Source of the DNA: Oscillospiraceae bacterium
Lineage (GTDB): Bacteria; Bacillota; Clostridia; Oscillospirales; Acutalibacteraceae
Direction: 5' to 3'
Length of the DNA stretch: 64,000 nt
Assembly: GCA_015065425.1 (NCBI GenBank)
Contig: SVQH01000002.1
Location: 39,521 to 103,520 of the forward strand
Part shown: in pieces, positions 35,062 through 43,544 of the stretch
How the letters are laid out: each line of letters opens with the position of its first letter
Numbering within the stretch: the stretch's first letter is position 1
Notes under the pieces: model-generated
Seen by the model: only the letters and a program-made list of their open reading frames with translations
What the model was told of the DNA's origin: nothing
Database searches by the model: none
Made by a program: the position numbers and the translations under genes

Positions 35062-35121
35062 AATCGGTATTTTGCCTCCGGAAACGGGTTGCAAAATACC
35101 GATTTTTGTTTGAGTATAATG
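35062..35121 (+). promoter_or_regulatory. Shared hairpin-promoter element, copy 2, doubling as terminator
   Basis: AATCGGTATTTTGC (35062-35075) pairs perfectly with GCAAAATACCGATT (35091-35104) and TTT follows, an intrinsic terminator for the first unit. The loop contains CGGAAACGG (35079-35087), and TATAATG begins at 35115, again 27 nt later, as in copy 1. The second unit starts at ATG 35156 with AGGAGG. Termination and re-initiation are therefore packed into 60 bp. Confidence 0.65.
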
Positions 35122-35155
35122 TAAATGTAACGGAAAGTAAACAGGAGGAAAAAAA

Positions 35156-36217
35156 ATGGCAGTCGGAATAATAACCTTACAATTAAAGGAAAAACCCGAA
35201 AAAGAAAAACAGCAACCGCAGATACCCGTTCAGATGCCCGTTGCGGCAGAAGATAATTTCAGTTTCAGCGACAACGAAACTGAATTTTCTCACCTTGACA
35301 GTATTCTTCCTGAATTGGAAGTGGCAGAAGAAGAGCATAATGAATCCGAAATTACCTATCCCGATTATGAAGTGAACGGTACGGTGAATTACGGTGACGG
35401 ACTTGACGAAGTCAGAATCGCAATTATTGCTCCTACAATGATACAGGCAAAAGATTTTGTGTGCAGTATGTATTGCAATATGCTCAGCTTCGTGGAGGGC
35501 AGGGACCTTTCCCTTTATACAAGAGACCATCCCACAATACTTCTTCTCAGCGAAGCAAAGCAGAATCTTGAAATGATGGCAACAAAGCCCGTGGGAACAG
35601 CAATCAGAAATAATCTTACGGAATACAATAACGGAATGCATACAGTAACCGTAGGACAGACGGGAAATCAGACAGTATCATTGGATATACACTTTTTATG
35701 CGGTACTTATTCAGATATGAGTGCTGTTGCGTCGGCAGAGAGTGTAATTGTTCTTCTAAATTTTTATGATGAGAGCATGAGTGCTGAAAATGTTAATTCA
35801 ATGGTATCGATGCTGGGAAACCGTAACATAAATTGGGTAGTATCGGGCTTTGAGGGTGAAAAAATATATTATTCCTCAGATCTCACTTCACCTCCTCCTG
35901 TGGCTCTCAGAAAGAAAATAAAAGAAAAGTTCAATGTGCTTACCAAAAAAGGAGATACCCTTTCTTATGTACAGGCGTACGGAGGACTCATAGTAACGGG
36001 AAGAGAAGAAAATGAACCTGTTTACGGTACTGTCAGAGACTGCCGTGATTATCTTCCCATCGGCTGTGAATATCCTCTTGTGACAGCTTTGTGTGATATT
36101 GCGGAACACAGAAGCAACAAGGGAGCCGCACTTGCACTCATGGAAAACAAAGTTAAAGAAATCACAAAAGCCAAGAGAACTTCTCCTGCATGGAAAGAAA
36201 AATATAAGGAGGCATAA
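35156..36217 (+). CDS. GTPase-fold-like protein lacking a P-loop
   Basis: The 353-residue protein has a disordered acidic N-terminus (residues 1-80). From residue 85, 'VRIAIIAPTMIQAKDFVCSMY' looks like the first strand and helix of a G domain, but the GxxxxGK[ST] motif is absent. 'VSLDIHFLCGTYSD' occupies the place of the DxxG strand and 'NINWVVSGFEGE' that of the G4 strand. I infer a nucleotide-independent pseudo-GTPase; an unrelated alpha/beta fold remains possible. It is the first gene of the second unit, 3 nt before the VWA gene, and probably a cytosolic partner of the two active GTPases. Confidence 0.55.
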   Translation: MAVGIITLQLKEKPEKEKQQPQIPVQMPVAAEDNFSFSDNETEFSHLDSILPELEVAEEEHNESEITYPDYEVNGTVNYGDGLDEVRIAIIAPTMIQAKDFVCSMYCNMLSFVEGRDLSLYTRDHPTILLLSEAKQNLEMMATKPVGTAIRNNLTEYNNGMHTVTVGQTGNQTVSLDIHFLCGTYSDMSAVASAESVIVLLNFYDESMSAENVNSMVSMLGNRNINWVVSGFEGEKIYYSSDLTSPPPVALRKKIKEKFNVLTKKGDTLSYVQAYGGLIVTGREENEPVYGTVRDCRDYLPIGCEYPLVTALCDIAEHRSNKGAALALMENKVKEITKAKRTSPAWKEKYKEA

Positions 36218-36220
36218 GTT

Positions 36221-37438
36221 ATGAAAAGAAAAATATCGATCCCCTTTTTGTTTCCGGGTTTTTTTGCAGGAATCGGTGCTTTGCTGTGCCTTATAGATTA
36301 CAACTTATGTAAGGAATCTGTTATAGGGAGCATATTCTGGGTGACTCAGCTTCTGACAGTTTGCCTTGTGGCAGGTCTTGTAGGACTTGAGGCTGAGCTG
36401 CTTCTCAAGAGAATAAAATATAAGGTGATAAAACGCCGTAATGTTGCTTTGAGTCTTGTTCTTGCAATTCTTGCAGGTGTCGTTCTCGGAGCAGGCGGAC
36501 AGCTTGTTTATGCTCTTGATATTGAAGACTATGAAGATGTGGAAATAATTGATGTTCCCAAGGATGAGAATGCAAATATTGTTTTCCTTGTGGACGCTTC
36601 CGGAAGTATGGCCCCGTTTATGTCGGTTTGTTGTGATGCTGCCGAAAAGCTTCTCATGGGACTTGATGAAAATACAAGTATGCAGATCATGCCTTTTACA
36701 TATTTTGTAAATCCTTCAGATGTATCTGCTATGGTTTCTCTGAATGATGCAGGTAAGCAAAATGTTTCAAATTCGTTGAGGAATATCTTTCTTTCTCCTG
36801 CAGGAACGGATTTTGATCCTGCAATAGTTGAGGCGGGAAATTCTCTTGATGTTCATAAAAAAAATAATTGCCGTTCGGTTATTATAATGCTTTCCGACTG
36901 TATTCCCTCAGACCCTGCTGCCACTCTTACGGACGATGCAAGAGCAGTGCTTTCGCAGAATGATATTGAGTTTTATATAATGCGGATATTATTCAACGGT
37001 ACGGATACCGGCTCTGCAGGCAGTGAAATGATCAATATGGCAGATGAAGTATTTGATATGAACGCACAGCAGGACGGCTCCCTTGATGTGAATGATGTGC
37101 TCAATGCCTTCAGCAGCAGCATAAGTGGCGGCGACACGATGAAAATAACTACAAAATACAGACTTACCATGACTTCCGATATGCTGCCCGGATTCGGAGA
37201 CAGCAATATTTTAAGAGTTCTTCTCAGAACACTTATTTACATATTTTATTCCATTGCGGCAGGTTTTGTATACTACGGTTATAACGGTATAGGACTTCTG
37301 CTTCTTAACGGTGTGCCGGGTATTATTGCTTCTGCAGCATCGCTTATTCATCCTACATTCGGAATTGTGATACTTGTGCTCATGAGCCTCGGAGGCTTTA
37401 CATGGTACAAGGTTGAGGAGGAGTCAAAAAATGTATGA
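36221..37438 (+). CDS. Membrane VWA-domain protein
   Basis: This 405-residue protein has three N-terminal hydrophobic helices (about 8-28, 36-60, 77-101), a VWA domain (about 115-300) with an intact MIDAS DASGS (D125, S127, S129) and partner motifs 'AGTDFDPAI' and 'SDCIPSD', then two or three C-terminal helices ending near residue 398. With three helices on the N-terminal side the VWA domain is probably exposed outside, though topology is not certain. VWA domains bind protein ligands through a metal ion. The stop overlaps the protease gene by 8 nt, so the two are likely made together. Confidence 0.82.
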   Translation: MKRKISIPFLFPGFFAGIGALLCLIDYNLCKESVIGSIFWVTQLLTVCLVAGLVGLEAELLLKRIKYKVIKRRNVALSLVLAILAGVVLGAGGQLVYALDIEDYEDVEIIDVPKDENANIVFLVDASGSMAPFMSVCCDAAEKLLMGLDENTSMQIMPFTYFVNPSDVSAMVSLNDAGKQNVSNSLRNIFLSPAGTDFDPAIVEAGNSLDVHKKNNCRSVIIMLSDCIPSDPAATLTDDARAVLSQNDIEFYIMRILFNGTDTGSAGSEMINMADEVFDMNAQQDGSLDVNDVLNAFSSSISGGDTMKITTKYRLTMTSDMLPGFGDSNILRVLLRTLIYIFYSIAAGFVYYGYNGIGLLLLNGVPGIIASAASLIHPTFGIVILVLMSLGGFTWYKVEEESKNV

Positions 37439-39143
37439 CAGAATAAATAATGTTTGGGTTAGTGAATGTACTGAAAAGGAGCTTACCCGTAAAATTGCAA
37501 ATGCCGATGAGCCCGATTCCCGTGAAATACGGTTTTTAAGAGCAAGTCTTATGCTCTCAAAGCTTGCCGAGGGTAATGAATTTACCGCACAGGCTGTGGC
37601 AGAGACTGAGAAACTTGCAGAAGAGAAATATCCCCCTGCACTTTATGCCATGGCTCAGATGTTTGAATTCGGTTGGGGTGTTGCAAAAGACGAGGAACTG
37701 TGCCTTTTGTGGTACAAAAGAGCAGGTGAGGCGGGATACAGACCCGTGGACGGTTATTTCGGAAAAAATAACGACCGGATAATATATCAGGAAAAAGAAA
37801 AGCCTCATAAGACGGAGAAAAAGAAGAAAAAGTTTCCCGTTAAGCTTGTTGTGATAATTGCAGCGGTTCTTGCGGTGATAATTGCCGCAGCGGGTATAAT
37901 TCTTTCCCTTTTGGGAGCCTCGGAATCTCTTGTGATAAAGGTAAATGAAAATACCGAGCTGAAGTCAACCGTAAGTGCCGAAGAATTTTCCGCAGAGGTA
38001 GGAAAGCTTCTCTCCGAGTATGATACACCTCAGATGATAAGCGGAGAAGTATCAACAAACAGAATTGTATTGAAATTTGACGGAAATAAACTTGACCTTC
38101 GCGATTTTCTTGCTGATAAGGTGGTAAGCCGCGGAAACGGAATTATTGTAATTCAGTTTGCCGATGAAGATGAAGCCCGAAAATGTCTTGAAATTCTCAA
38201 AAATAACAGCAAGGTGATTTTTGCCGAGACCGACGATTATTCGGTGAAGGCAGAGACTATTCCCGAAGAATACTGCTCACTTTCCCCTGTAAATTCCGTA
38301 ATGCCCGGAGACGGATATTATTCATGGGGAGTAAAGGACATGGGACTTGACAAGCTCAGTGAATATGTGAGAGATAATTTCAGTGACAATGAAGTACTTG
38401 TAGCCGTAATTGATACAGGTGCACTTGTGCACAGTGAAAATGCACACAGATATTATGAGGGAATAAACTGTATGATGGGCGGAGATGTTGTTCCGGATGA
38501 ACACGGCACTCATGTTGTGGGTACAGTCCTTGACGGGGCACAGTGCGATAACATAAAAGTAATTAATCTTGATGTGTTCAGCGGCGGAGAAGGTGCATCA
38601 GAACTTTCTGTCAGAAATGCAATGGAGCTTGCTGTTGAAATAGGGGCGGATGTGATAAATCTCAGTCTCGGTGGTCCATGTAATATGATTTCTCATGATT
38701 ATTTTGATGAAGCAGTCGAAAAAGGTGTTGTGTTGGTGGCTGCGGCAGGAAATGATAAAGTTGATATACATGAAACAGATTTCTGTCCGGCACACGTGGA
38801 AAACATAATTACCGTGGGTGCATACAGAATGAATCATGAAATAGCTACAGATTACACAAATTACGGTGCCGGTATAGATGTTTGTGCACCCGGTACCGAT
38901 ATTTACAGTTATTCGGCTGAAGGAGACGGTATTCTGCAAAAGCTTCAGGGTACATCTATGGCATCTCCCCATGTGGCTGCACTTGCAGCACTCTTAAAGG
39001 CAATATCACCCGATATGACACCTGCCGAAGTGCAAGGTGCAATATGCGAATATACAAGAGCATTTACCAATCCAACGGCATACTCTTCAGGTGTTTACGG
39101 TACGGGAGCCCCTGATGCCACGGCTTTTATAGAAGGTTATTGA
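37431..39143 (+). CDS. Membrane-anchored Sel1-subtilase (S8 peptidase)
   Basis: This 570-residue protein combines a cytoplasmic Sel1-like repeat region (residues 67-105, 'PPALYAMAQMFEFGWGVAKD'), a Lys-rich stretch, one transmembrane helix (138-162) and a subtilisin domain. The triad is complete: D328 in 'VAVIDTGA', H358 in 'DEHGTHVVG' and S509 in 'GTSMASPHVAAL', with the oxyanion N in 'AAAGND'. A positive-inside rule places the protease outside the cell. There is no classical signal peptide; residues about 165-290 may be an inhibitory or linker region. ATG 37431 follows GAGGAGG and overlaps the VWA gene. Confidence 0.87.
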   Translation: MYDRINNVWVSECTEKELTRKIANADEPDSREIRFLRASLMLSKLAEGNEFTAQAVAETEKLAEEKYPPALYAMAQMFEFGWGVAKDEELCLLWYKRAGEAGYRPVDGYFGKNNDRIIYQEKEKPHKTEKKKKKFPVKLVVIIAAVLAVIIAAAGIILSLLGASESLVIKVNENTELKSTVSAEEFSAEVGKLLSEYDTPQMISGEVSTNRIVLKFDGNKLDLRDFLADKVVSRGNGIIVIQFADEDEARKCLEILKNNSKVIFAETDDYSVKAETIPEEYCSLSPVNSVMPGDGYYSWGVKDMGLDKLSEYVRDNFSDNEVLVAVIDTGALVHSENAHRYYEGINCMMGGDVVPDEHGTHVVGTVLDGAQCDNIKVINLDVFSGGEGASELSVRNAMELAVEIGADVINLSLGGPCNMISHDYFDEAVEKGVVLVAAAGNDKVDIHETDFCPAHVENIITVGAYRMNHEIATDYTNYGAGIDVCAPGTDIYSYSAEGDGILQKLQGTSMASPHVAALAALLKAISPDMTPAEVQGAICEYTRAFTNPTAYSSGVYGTGAPDATAFIEGY

Positions 39144-39158
39144 TAAAGGAGAATTTTT

Positions 39159-40358
39159 ATGAGTGATGATCAGAAAAAAATGTGGCACTGTAAGATATGC
39201 GGATGTAAGCAGTCCATAACAAATCTCAGTTGTGAATGCTGTAATGCAAATCTCGGACTTTACGGTGAGGTGGTACATACAGAGTCGCCCCCACCGCCTC
39301 CACCGCCCCCACCACCGCCTCCTCCACCACCACCACCACCTCCTCCTCCACCTCCACCACCTCCTCCACCTCCACCACCACCTCCTCCCCCACCTTATCC
39401 GAGCAAGAAAAAAGGTCTTAAAATTGCAGTTGTGCTCACAGTGCTCGTGTTGGTATTCGGCGGTCTTTTTGTGGGTGTCGCAGCGGGTATCTTTTTCCTC
39501 ATAGAGCCTGAGCCTGCTCCTCGTCCTGCAGTTACAACAGAAAAACCTGATGTGTCTTCTGAGAAAGAAGAAGAGCATAATGTGACAGATGCACATTTCG
39601 ATTTTCTTTCTTTTGAGCATTTTGCAAAGGGTTTTGCCGTTGAAGTAGAAAGGGAAAGACTTGATGACGGAATAATTGACGTGTATTATACTATTCCTTC
39701 TGAAGAGTATGATTATCTTGTTGAAGAGTATTGTCAGGCACTTGAAGAATATGAAGGATTTGATTCATGTGATTTTTATTCGGAAATGAATTTTACGGGA
39801 TTTATATATCCTGTTCTCGGTGAAGAATATGAGTTTGTTGTCACTTATGACGGAGAGAAATCAAACCCTTGCCATCTTTGCACAAGTGTGTATGATGCTG
39901 ACGGGCAGCGAATAGTCAATGTGGCTTTTTCCGAAAAATTAAGAGATGTGGGAAAAAACTATGTAACAGCCATGGCAAGCAGCAGTTCTGTAACAGCACC
40001 TTCATTTGCAGATTTTGCAGATGCAGCTCCCGAATACTCAACACAGGATAATATGAATATTTATAAGTATGAAGTGCCTCAGAGTGTAAATAAGTACGTT
40101 GTAGAGGATTATGCTGATAATCTCATTACTTACTATCCGTATACACAGAGCGGTTATAAAGAAATAGATGATGTTTCTTGGAGATGGTTTACATATTCGG
40201 GAAATGATGATGACATATATGCATACAACGGGATTCTCAGTGACGGAACAAAAATGAATAAATGTCATATATACATCTGTTCTTATGTTGAAGACAGTAA
40301 CATTCATGTAAAAATCGGAGTCTCCGAAGATATTTGTATAGAAGAATTTGCGGAATAA
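39159..40358 (+). CDS. Zinc-ribbon, 36-proline, single-pass membrane protein
   Basis: The 399-residue protein begins with a Cys-rich zinc ribbon (C11, C14, C16, C25, C27, C28), followed by Ser43 and 36 uninterrupted prolines (44-79). A basic YPSKKKGLK stretch, one transmembrane helix (about 88-112) and an acidic extracytoplasmic domain (about 120-399) come next. The last part carries two similar 'YxExx..Y' segments but no known motif. The topology puts the ribbon and polyproline in the cytoplasm. Translation of such a run should need EF-P. It closes the cluster, 15 nt after the protease and before a strong terminator. Confidence 0.78.
   Translation: MSDDQKKMWHCKICGCKQSITNLSCECCNANLGLYGEVVHTESPPPPPPPPPPPPPPPPPPPPPPPPPPPPPPPPPPPPYPSKKKGLKIAVVLTVLVLVFGGLFVGVAAGIFFLIEPEPAPRPAVTTEKPDVSSEKEEEHNVTDAHFDFLSFEHFAKGFAVEVERERLDDGIIDVYYTIPSEEYDYLVEEYCQALEEYEGFDSCDFYSEMNFTGFIYPVLGEEYEFVVTYDGEKSNPCHLCTSVYDADGQRIVNVAFSEKLRDVGKNYVTAMASSSSVTAPSFADFADAAPEYSTQDNMNIYKYEVPQSVNKYVVEDYADNLITYYPYTQSGYKEIDDVSWRWFTYSGNDDDIYAYNGILSDGTKMNKCHIYICSYVEDSNIHVKIGVSEDICIEEFAE
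39288..39395 (+). repeat. Polyproline-coding tract of 36 codons
   Basis: 108 nt encode only proline with a mixture of CCC, CCA, CCG and CCT codons, so the DNA is not a simple microsatellite and the proline run itself appears to be selected. On the opposite strand it makes a spurious Trp/Arg-rich frame. Confidence 0.85.
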
Positions 40359-40361
40359 AGT

Positions 40362-40392
40362 AAAACTGCCCCACAGAAAACGGGGCAGTTTT
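40362..40392 (+). terminator. Terminator of the GTPase-protease cluster
   Basis: AAAACTGCCCC (40362-40372) pairs with GGGGCAGTTTT (40382-40392), followed by T residues, four bases after the stop codon. Confidence 0.88.
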
Positions 40393-40410
40393 TATTAAAG
40401 CACATAAAAA

Positions 40411-40433
40411 GCGTCTCACGGCATGTGAAACGC
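40411..40433 (-). terminator. Terminator of gapA
   Basis: On the minus strand GCGTTTCAC pairs with GTGAGACGC around a 5-nt loop and TTTTT follows. It lies 23 nt past the gapA stop. Confidence 0.82.
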
Positions 40434-40455
40434 TTTTTTTGAAAGAAATTATGAA

Positions 40456-41490
40456 TTAAAGTTCAGCAAAGTACTTGATAGTTCTTACCATCTGGCTTGT
40501 GTAGCTGTTTTCATTGTCATACCATGAAACAACCTGAACTTCGTAAAGGTCATCAGCAACCTTAGCAACCATTGTCTGAGTTGCATCGAAGAGTGAACCG
40601 TACTTCATGCCGATTACGTCGGAAGAAACGATTTCGTCTGTGTTGTAGCCGAAGGACTCGGATGCAGCAGCCTTCATAGCAGCGTTGATGCCTTCCTTGG
40701 TTACGTCTGTGCCCTTAACAACAGCTGTAAGGATTGTTGTGGAGCCTGTGGGTACGGGAACTCTCTGTGCGGAACCGATAAGCTTGCCGTTGAGCTCGGG
40801 AATAACAAGACCGATTGCCTTAGCAGCACCTGTGGAGTTGGGAACAATGTTAGCAGCACCTGCTCTTGCTCTTCTCATGTCGCCCTTTCTGTGAGGACCG
40901 TCAAGAATCATCTGGTCGCCTGTGTATGCGTGGATTGTGCTCATGATACCGCTCTGGATGGGAGCATAATCGTTGAGAGCCTTAGCCATGGGAGCGAGAC
41001 AGTTTGTTGTGCAGGAAGCAGCGGAGATGATCTGATCTTCAGCTGTAAGAGTATCTTCGTTTACGGAGAAAACGATTGTCTTGAGGTCGTTGCCTGCGGG
41101 AGCAGAGATAACAACCTTCTTAGCACCTGCATTGATGTGAGCCATGCTCTTGTCCTTGGAGCAGTAGAAGCCTGTGCATTCAAGAACAACGTCAACACCG
41201 ATTTCACCCCAGGGGAGTTCAGCAGCATTTGCCATAGCATAAATTTTAAGAGTCTTGCCGTCAACTGTGATTGTACCTGCTTCATCGTCAGCACTTACAG
41301 TGTGAAGGTTTTCACCAATCTTACCGCAGTAACCGCCCTGAGCTGTATCGTACTTAAGAAGCTGAGCGAGCATTGAGGGCTTTGTAAGGTCATTGATAGC
41401 TACTACTTCGTAGCCTTCTGCACCGAACATCTGACGGAAAGCAAGACGTCCGATTCTGCCGAAACCGTTAATTGCAACTTTAACTGACAT
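40456..41490 (-). CDS. gapA: Glyceraldehyde-3-phosphate dehydrogenase
   Basis: The 344-residue phosphorylating GAPDH has the Rossmann start '[17 protein letters not shown]', the catalytic C160 in '[12 protein letters not shown]', H187 in '[10 protein letters not shown]' and the NAD-favouring 'AINDLT'. Codon use is strongly biased, as expected for an abundant glycolytic enzyme. GGAGGATAT precedes the ATG. It stands alone with its own promoter and terminator, without pgk or tpi. Confidence 0.96.
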   Translation of the reverse strand: MSVKVAINGFGRIGRLAFRQMFGAEGYEVVAINDLTKPSMLAQLLKYDTAQGGYCGKIGENLHTVSADDEAGTITVDGKTLKIYAMANAAELPWGEIGVDVVLECTGFYCSKDKSMAHINAGAKKVVISAPAGNDLKTIVFSVNEDTLTAEDQIISAASCTTNCLAPMAKALNDYAPIQSGIMSTIHAYTGDQMILDGPHRKGDMRRARAGAANIVPNSTGAAKAIGLVIPELNGKLIGSAQRVPVPTGSTTILTAVVKGTDVTKEGINAAMKAAASESFGYNTDEIVSSDVIGMKYGSLFDATQTMVAKVADDLYEVQVVSWYDNENSYTSQMVRTIKYFAEL

Positions 41491-41544
41491 AATAAATATC
41501 CTCCAATTTTTTCAGAAACTTCTGTTCCTTAATTTTCCATTATT

Positions 41545-41608
41545 ATTATATACAAAATTTACAACTTTTCAAGGCAGTTTGTTAAATTTTTCACCCACTT
41601 GAAAAAGT
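41545..41608 (-). promoter_or_regulatory. gapA promoter with an adjacent inverted repeat
   Basis: On the minus strand TTGAAA (41567-41572), 16 nt and TATAAT (41545-41550). ACTTTTCAAG (41564-41573), overlapping the -35, is mirrored by CTTGAAAAAGT (41598-41608), a possible operator. Confidence 0.55.
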
Positions 41609-41662
41609 TTGGTTAAGTATCATAAAATCACAAAAAAAAGTTTAAATAATTATGCACAATTA

Positions 41663-42628
41663 CTATTTATGAGGGTGATTTACCACATTAACGGGATTGC
41701 CCTCACAAAAAGCTTTTACATTTTCTTCCAGTATTTTCATAAGTCTTACTCTTGTATCGTAAGAAGCCCAGGCGATGTGGGGAGTGATGTATATATTCTT
41801 TGTGTGGAACAAGGGATTTTCAGGTACGGGAGGTTCAACTGAGAGAACATCCACACCTGCTCCTGAGAGTTTCCCGCTGTCAAGAGCTTCTTTTACGGCT
41901 TCCTCATCAAGCTCACCGCCACGGGAGGTATTTACAAGAAATGCTCCGTCCTTCATTTTAGAAATAAAATCACGGTTAACCATTTTTTCCGTTTCGGGAG
42001 TCAGAGGACAGTGAATGGTCACGATATCTGAAGCGGCAAGAAGAGAGTCCCTGTCAACAAAGTCATAGTCTTCGTCCTTATATTTTTCGGGATGAGCTGT
42101 ATGAACGAGCACCTTCATTTCAAATGCCTTTGCAATCTCGGCAACTCTTCTTCCGATTTTTCCGAAACCTATGATGCCTATTGTCTTATCAAGTAATTCT
42201 CTTAAAGGTGCCAGTTGATAGCAGAAATCGGGATACGATGCCCATTCTCCCGAAAGAACGGAATCCGAGTGCAGTCCTATTCTGTTTGCATATTCAAGAA
42301 TAAATGCGAAGGTTTGCTGTGCCACTGCCGAGGCGGAATATGACGGAATGTTTACAACGCTTATACCCTGCTTGTCACAAGCGTCGCAATCGATTATATT
42401 ATATCCCGTAGCAAGAAGTGCTATCATCTTAAGACGGGGAAGCTTTTCCACGGTTTCTCTGCTCATGGGTGTTTTGTTGAGTATTACTATGTCGGCATCT
42501 TTTGCCCGTTCACAGATAGTATTGACGGGGGAACGGTCATATATTGTAAGAGTGCCGTATTTTTTCAGAAAATCCCAGCTGAGATCCCCGGGATTCGCCG
42601 TAACACTGTCAAGAATTACGATATTCAT
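41663..42628 (-). CDS. D-2-hydroxyacid dehydrogenase (hydroxypyruvate/glycerate type)
   Basis: The 321-residue NAD-dependent enzyme has the nucleotide-binding 'IGIIGFGKIGRRVAEIA', 'VNTSRGGELDEEAV' with the catalytic region, and 'ITPHIAWASYDTR' containing the active-site His. Glu lies in 'SVEPPVPENPL'. It resembles glycerate dehydrogenase/hydroxypyruvate reductase rather than SerA, as no ACT domain follows. AAAGGAG precedes the ATG. It is in its own transcription unit upstream of gapA. Confidence 0.87.
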   Translation of the reverse strand: MNIVILDSVTANPGDLSWDFLKKYGTLTIYDRSPVNTICERAKDADIVILNKTPMSRETVEKLPRLKMIALLATGYNIIDCDACDKQGISVVNIPSYSASAVAQQTFAFILEYANRIGLHSDSVLSGEWASYPDFCYQLAPLRELLDKTIGIIGFGKIGRRVAEIAKAFEMKVLVHTAHPEKYKDEDYDFVDRDSLLAASDIVTIHCPLTPETEKMVNRDFISKMKDGAFLVNTSRGGELDEEAVKEALDSGKLSGAGVDVLSVEPPVPENPLFHTKNIYITPHIAWASYDTRVRLMKILEENVKAFCEGNPVNVVNHPHK

Positions 42629-42724
42629 GGCTTATTATCTCCTTTTTTCATTGAATAATTATCAACAGATTAAATTTTAGCATAGTTTTCATAAGTTCGC
42701 AACTTCTTTTAATAATTATTAATA

Positions 42725-42753
42725 TTGACCCTTAAGAAAATTTGTTGTATACT
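42725..42753 (+). promoter_or_regulatory. Promoter of the VTT-protein gene
   Basis: TTGACC (42725-42730), 17 nt and TATACT (42748-42753). The predicted transcript start (about 42759) coincides with an in-frame ATG, so that ATG would be leaderless. Confidence 0.55.
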
Positions 42754-42770
42754 AAAGAATGGTGATTTTT

Positions 42771-43517
42771 GTGATAAAAAAGAAACGCAACCAAAGTACG
42801 CTGTCTAAAATACTTTTGGGTTCTGCCGTGCTCTCTTTCCTGATAGCGGCGGTGCTGACAGGTATACTCATTGCATTACAAATAGACCCCATAAGAGAAA
42901 AATATGATGAATATCTTTATATACTGGAAGATTTTGAACTGAGAGTTGCTGCTCTGAGAAGCAGATGGCTGATTCTTATTGTTATTTTGCTGTTGTTTTT
43001 GCTGAGAAGCCTTTCTATGATGTATCCTTACCCCATGGTATTCATTATTACCGCAATGGTATTTCCTCCCGTTCAGTCATTCATTATTAATATGGCGGGA
43101 ATGGCATTTACATTTGCTTTCAGATATTATACGGGGTATGAAATGGGAGAAGGTACCATAAATTTTGCATTGAAACGGTATCCTGCCGTTTTAAGTGCCA
43201 TGGATGAAGACGGAAGGGGAAATCCCTTGATACTTCTTGCTTTGAGAATGGTGCCGTCTTTGCCGATAAATACCATCAGCCATTTTTACGGGTCTCTTGA
43301 GTATTCTTTTCCCAAATTTATGTTGATATCGCTCGGAGCCTATGTTCCGAAGCTTATATCTTATTCTTTTATAGGAAACAATGTTTACGATCCGTTTTCC
43401 GCAAAGTTTTTCGTGCCGATAATTGTTCTTTGCGTGTTTACGGCAATATGTCTTCTTGTGCTGAGGGCGTTTCTCAGCATTTCAGACAGAATAAAAAACA
43501 GAGAAACAGGAGAATAA
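42771..43517 (+). CDS. VTT-domain (DedA/TVP38-like) membrane protein
   Basis: The protein has a basic N-terminus, about six hydrophobic helices and the VTT-type motif 'LLALRMVPSLPINTISHFYG' near residues 160-180, as in TVP38/TMEM64-family proteins, which are implicated in lipid movement across membranes. I prefer GTG 42771 (RBS GGTGA) because ATG 42759 falls at the transcript start; if the transcript is leaderless, four more residues are added. The galactokinase gene follows 27 nt later. Confidence 0.72.
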   Translation: MIKKKRNQSTLSKILLGSAVLSFLIAAVLTGILIALQIDPIREKYDEYLYILEDFELRVAALRSRWLILIVILLLFLLRSLSMMYPYPMVFIITAMVFPPVQSFIINMAGMAFTFAFRYYTGYEMGEGTINFALKRYPAVLSAMDEDGRGNPLILLALRMVPSLPINTISHFYGSLEYSFPKFMLISLGAYVPKLISYSFIGNNVYDPFSAKFFVPIIVLCVFTAICLLVLRAFLSISDRIKNRETGE

Positions 43518-43544
43518 ATTACTTTTTGAAAGGAAGATAAAACT

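Noticed and set aside
39087-39620. A Trp/Arg-rich minus-strand frame that looks like an unusual repeat protein.
   Set aside because: It is the antisense of the polyproline tract in the 39159 gene. It lacks an RBS and promoter and conflicts with the operon direction.
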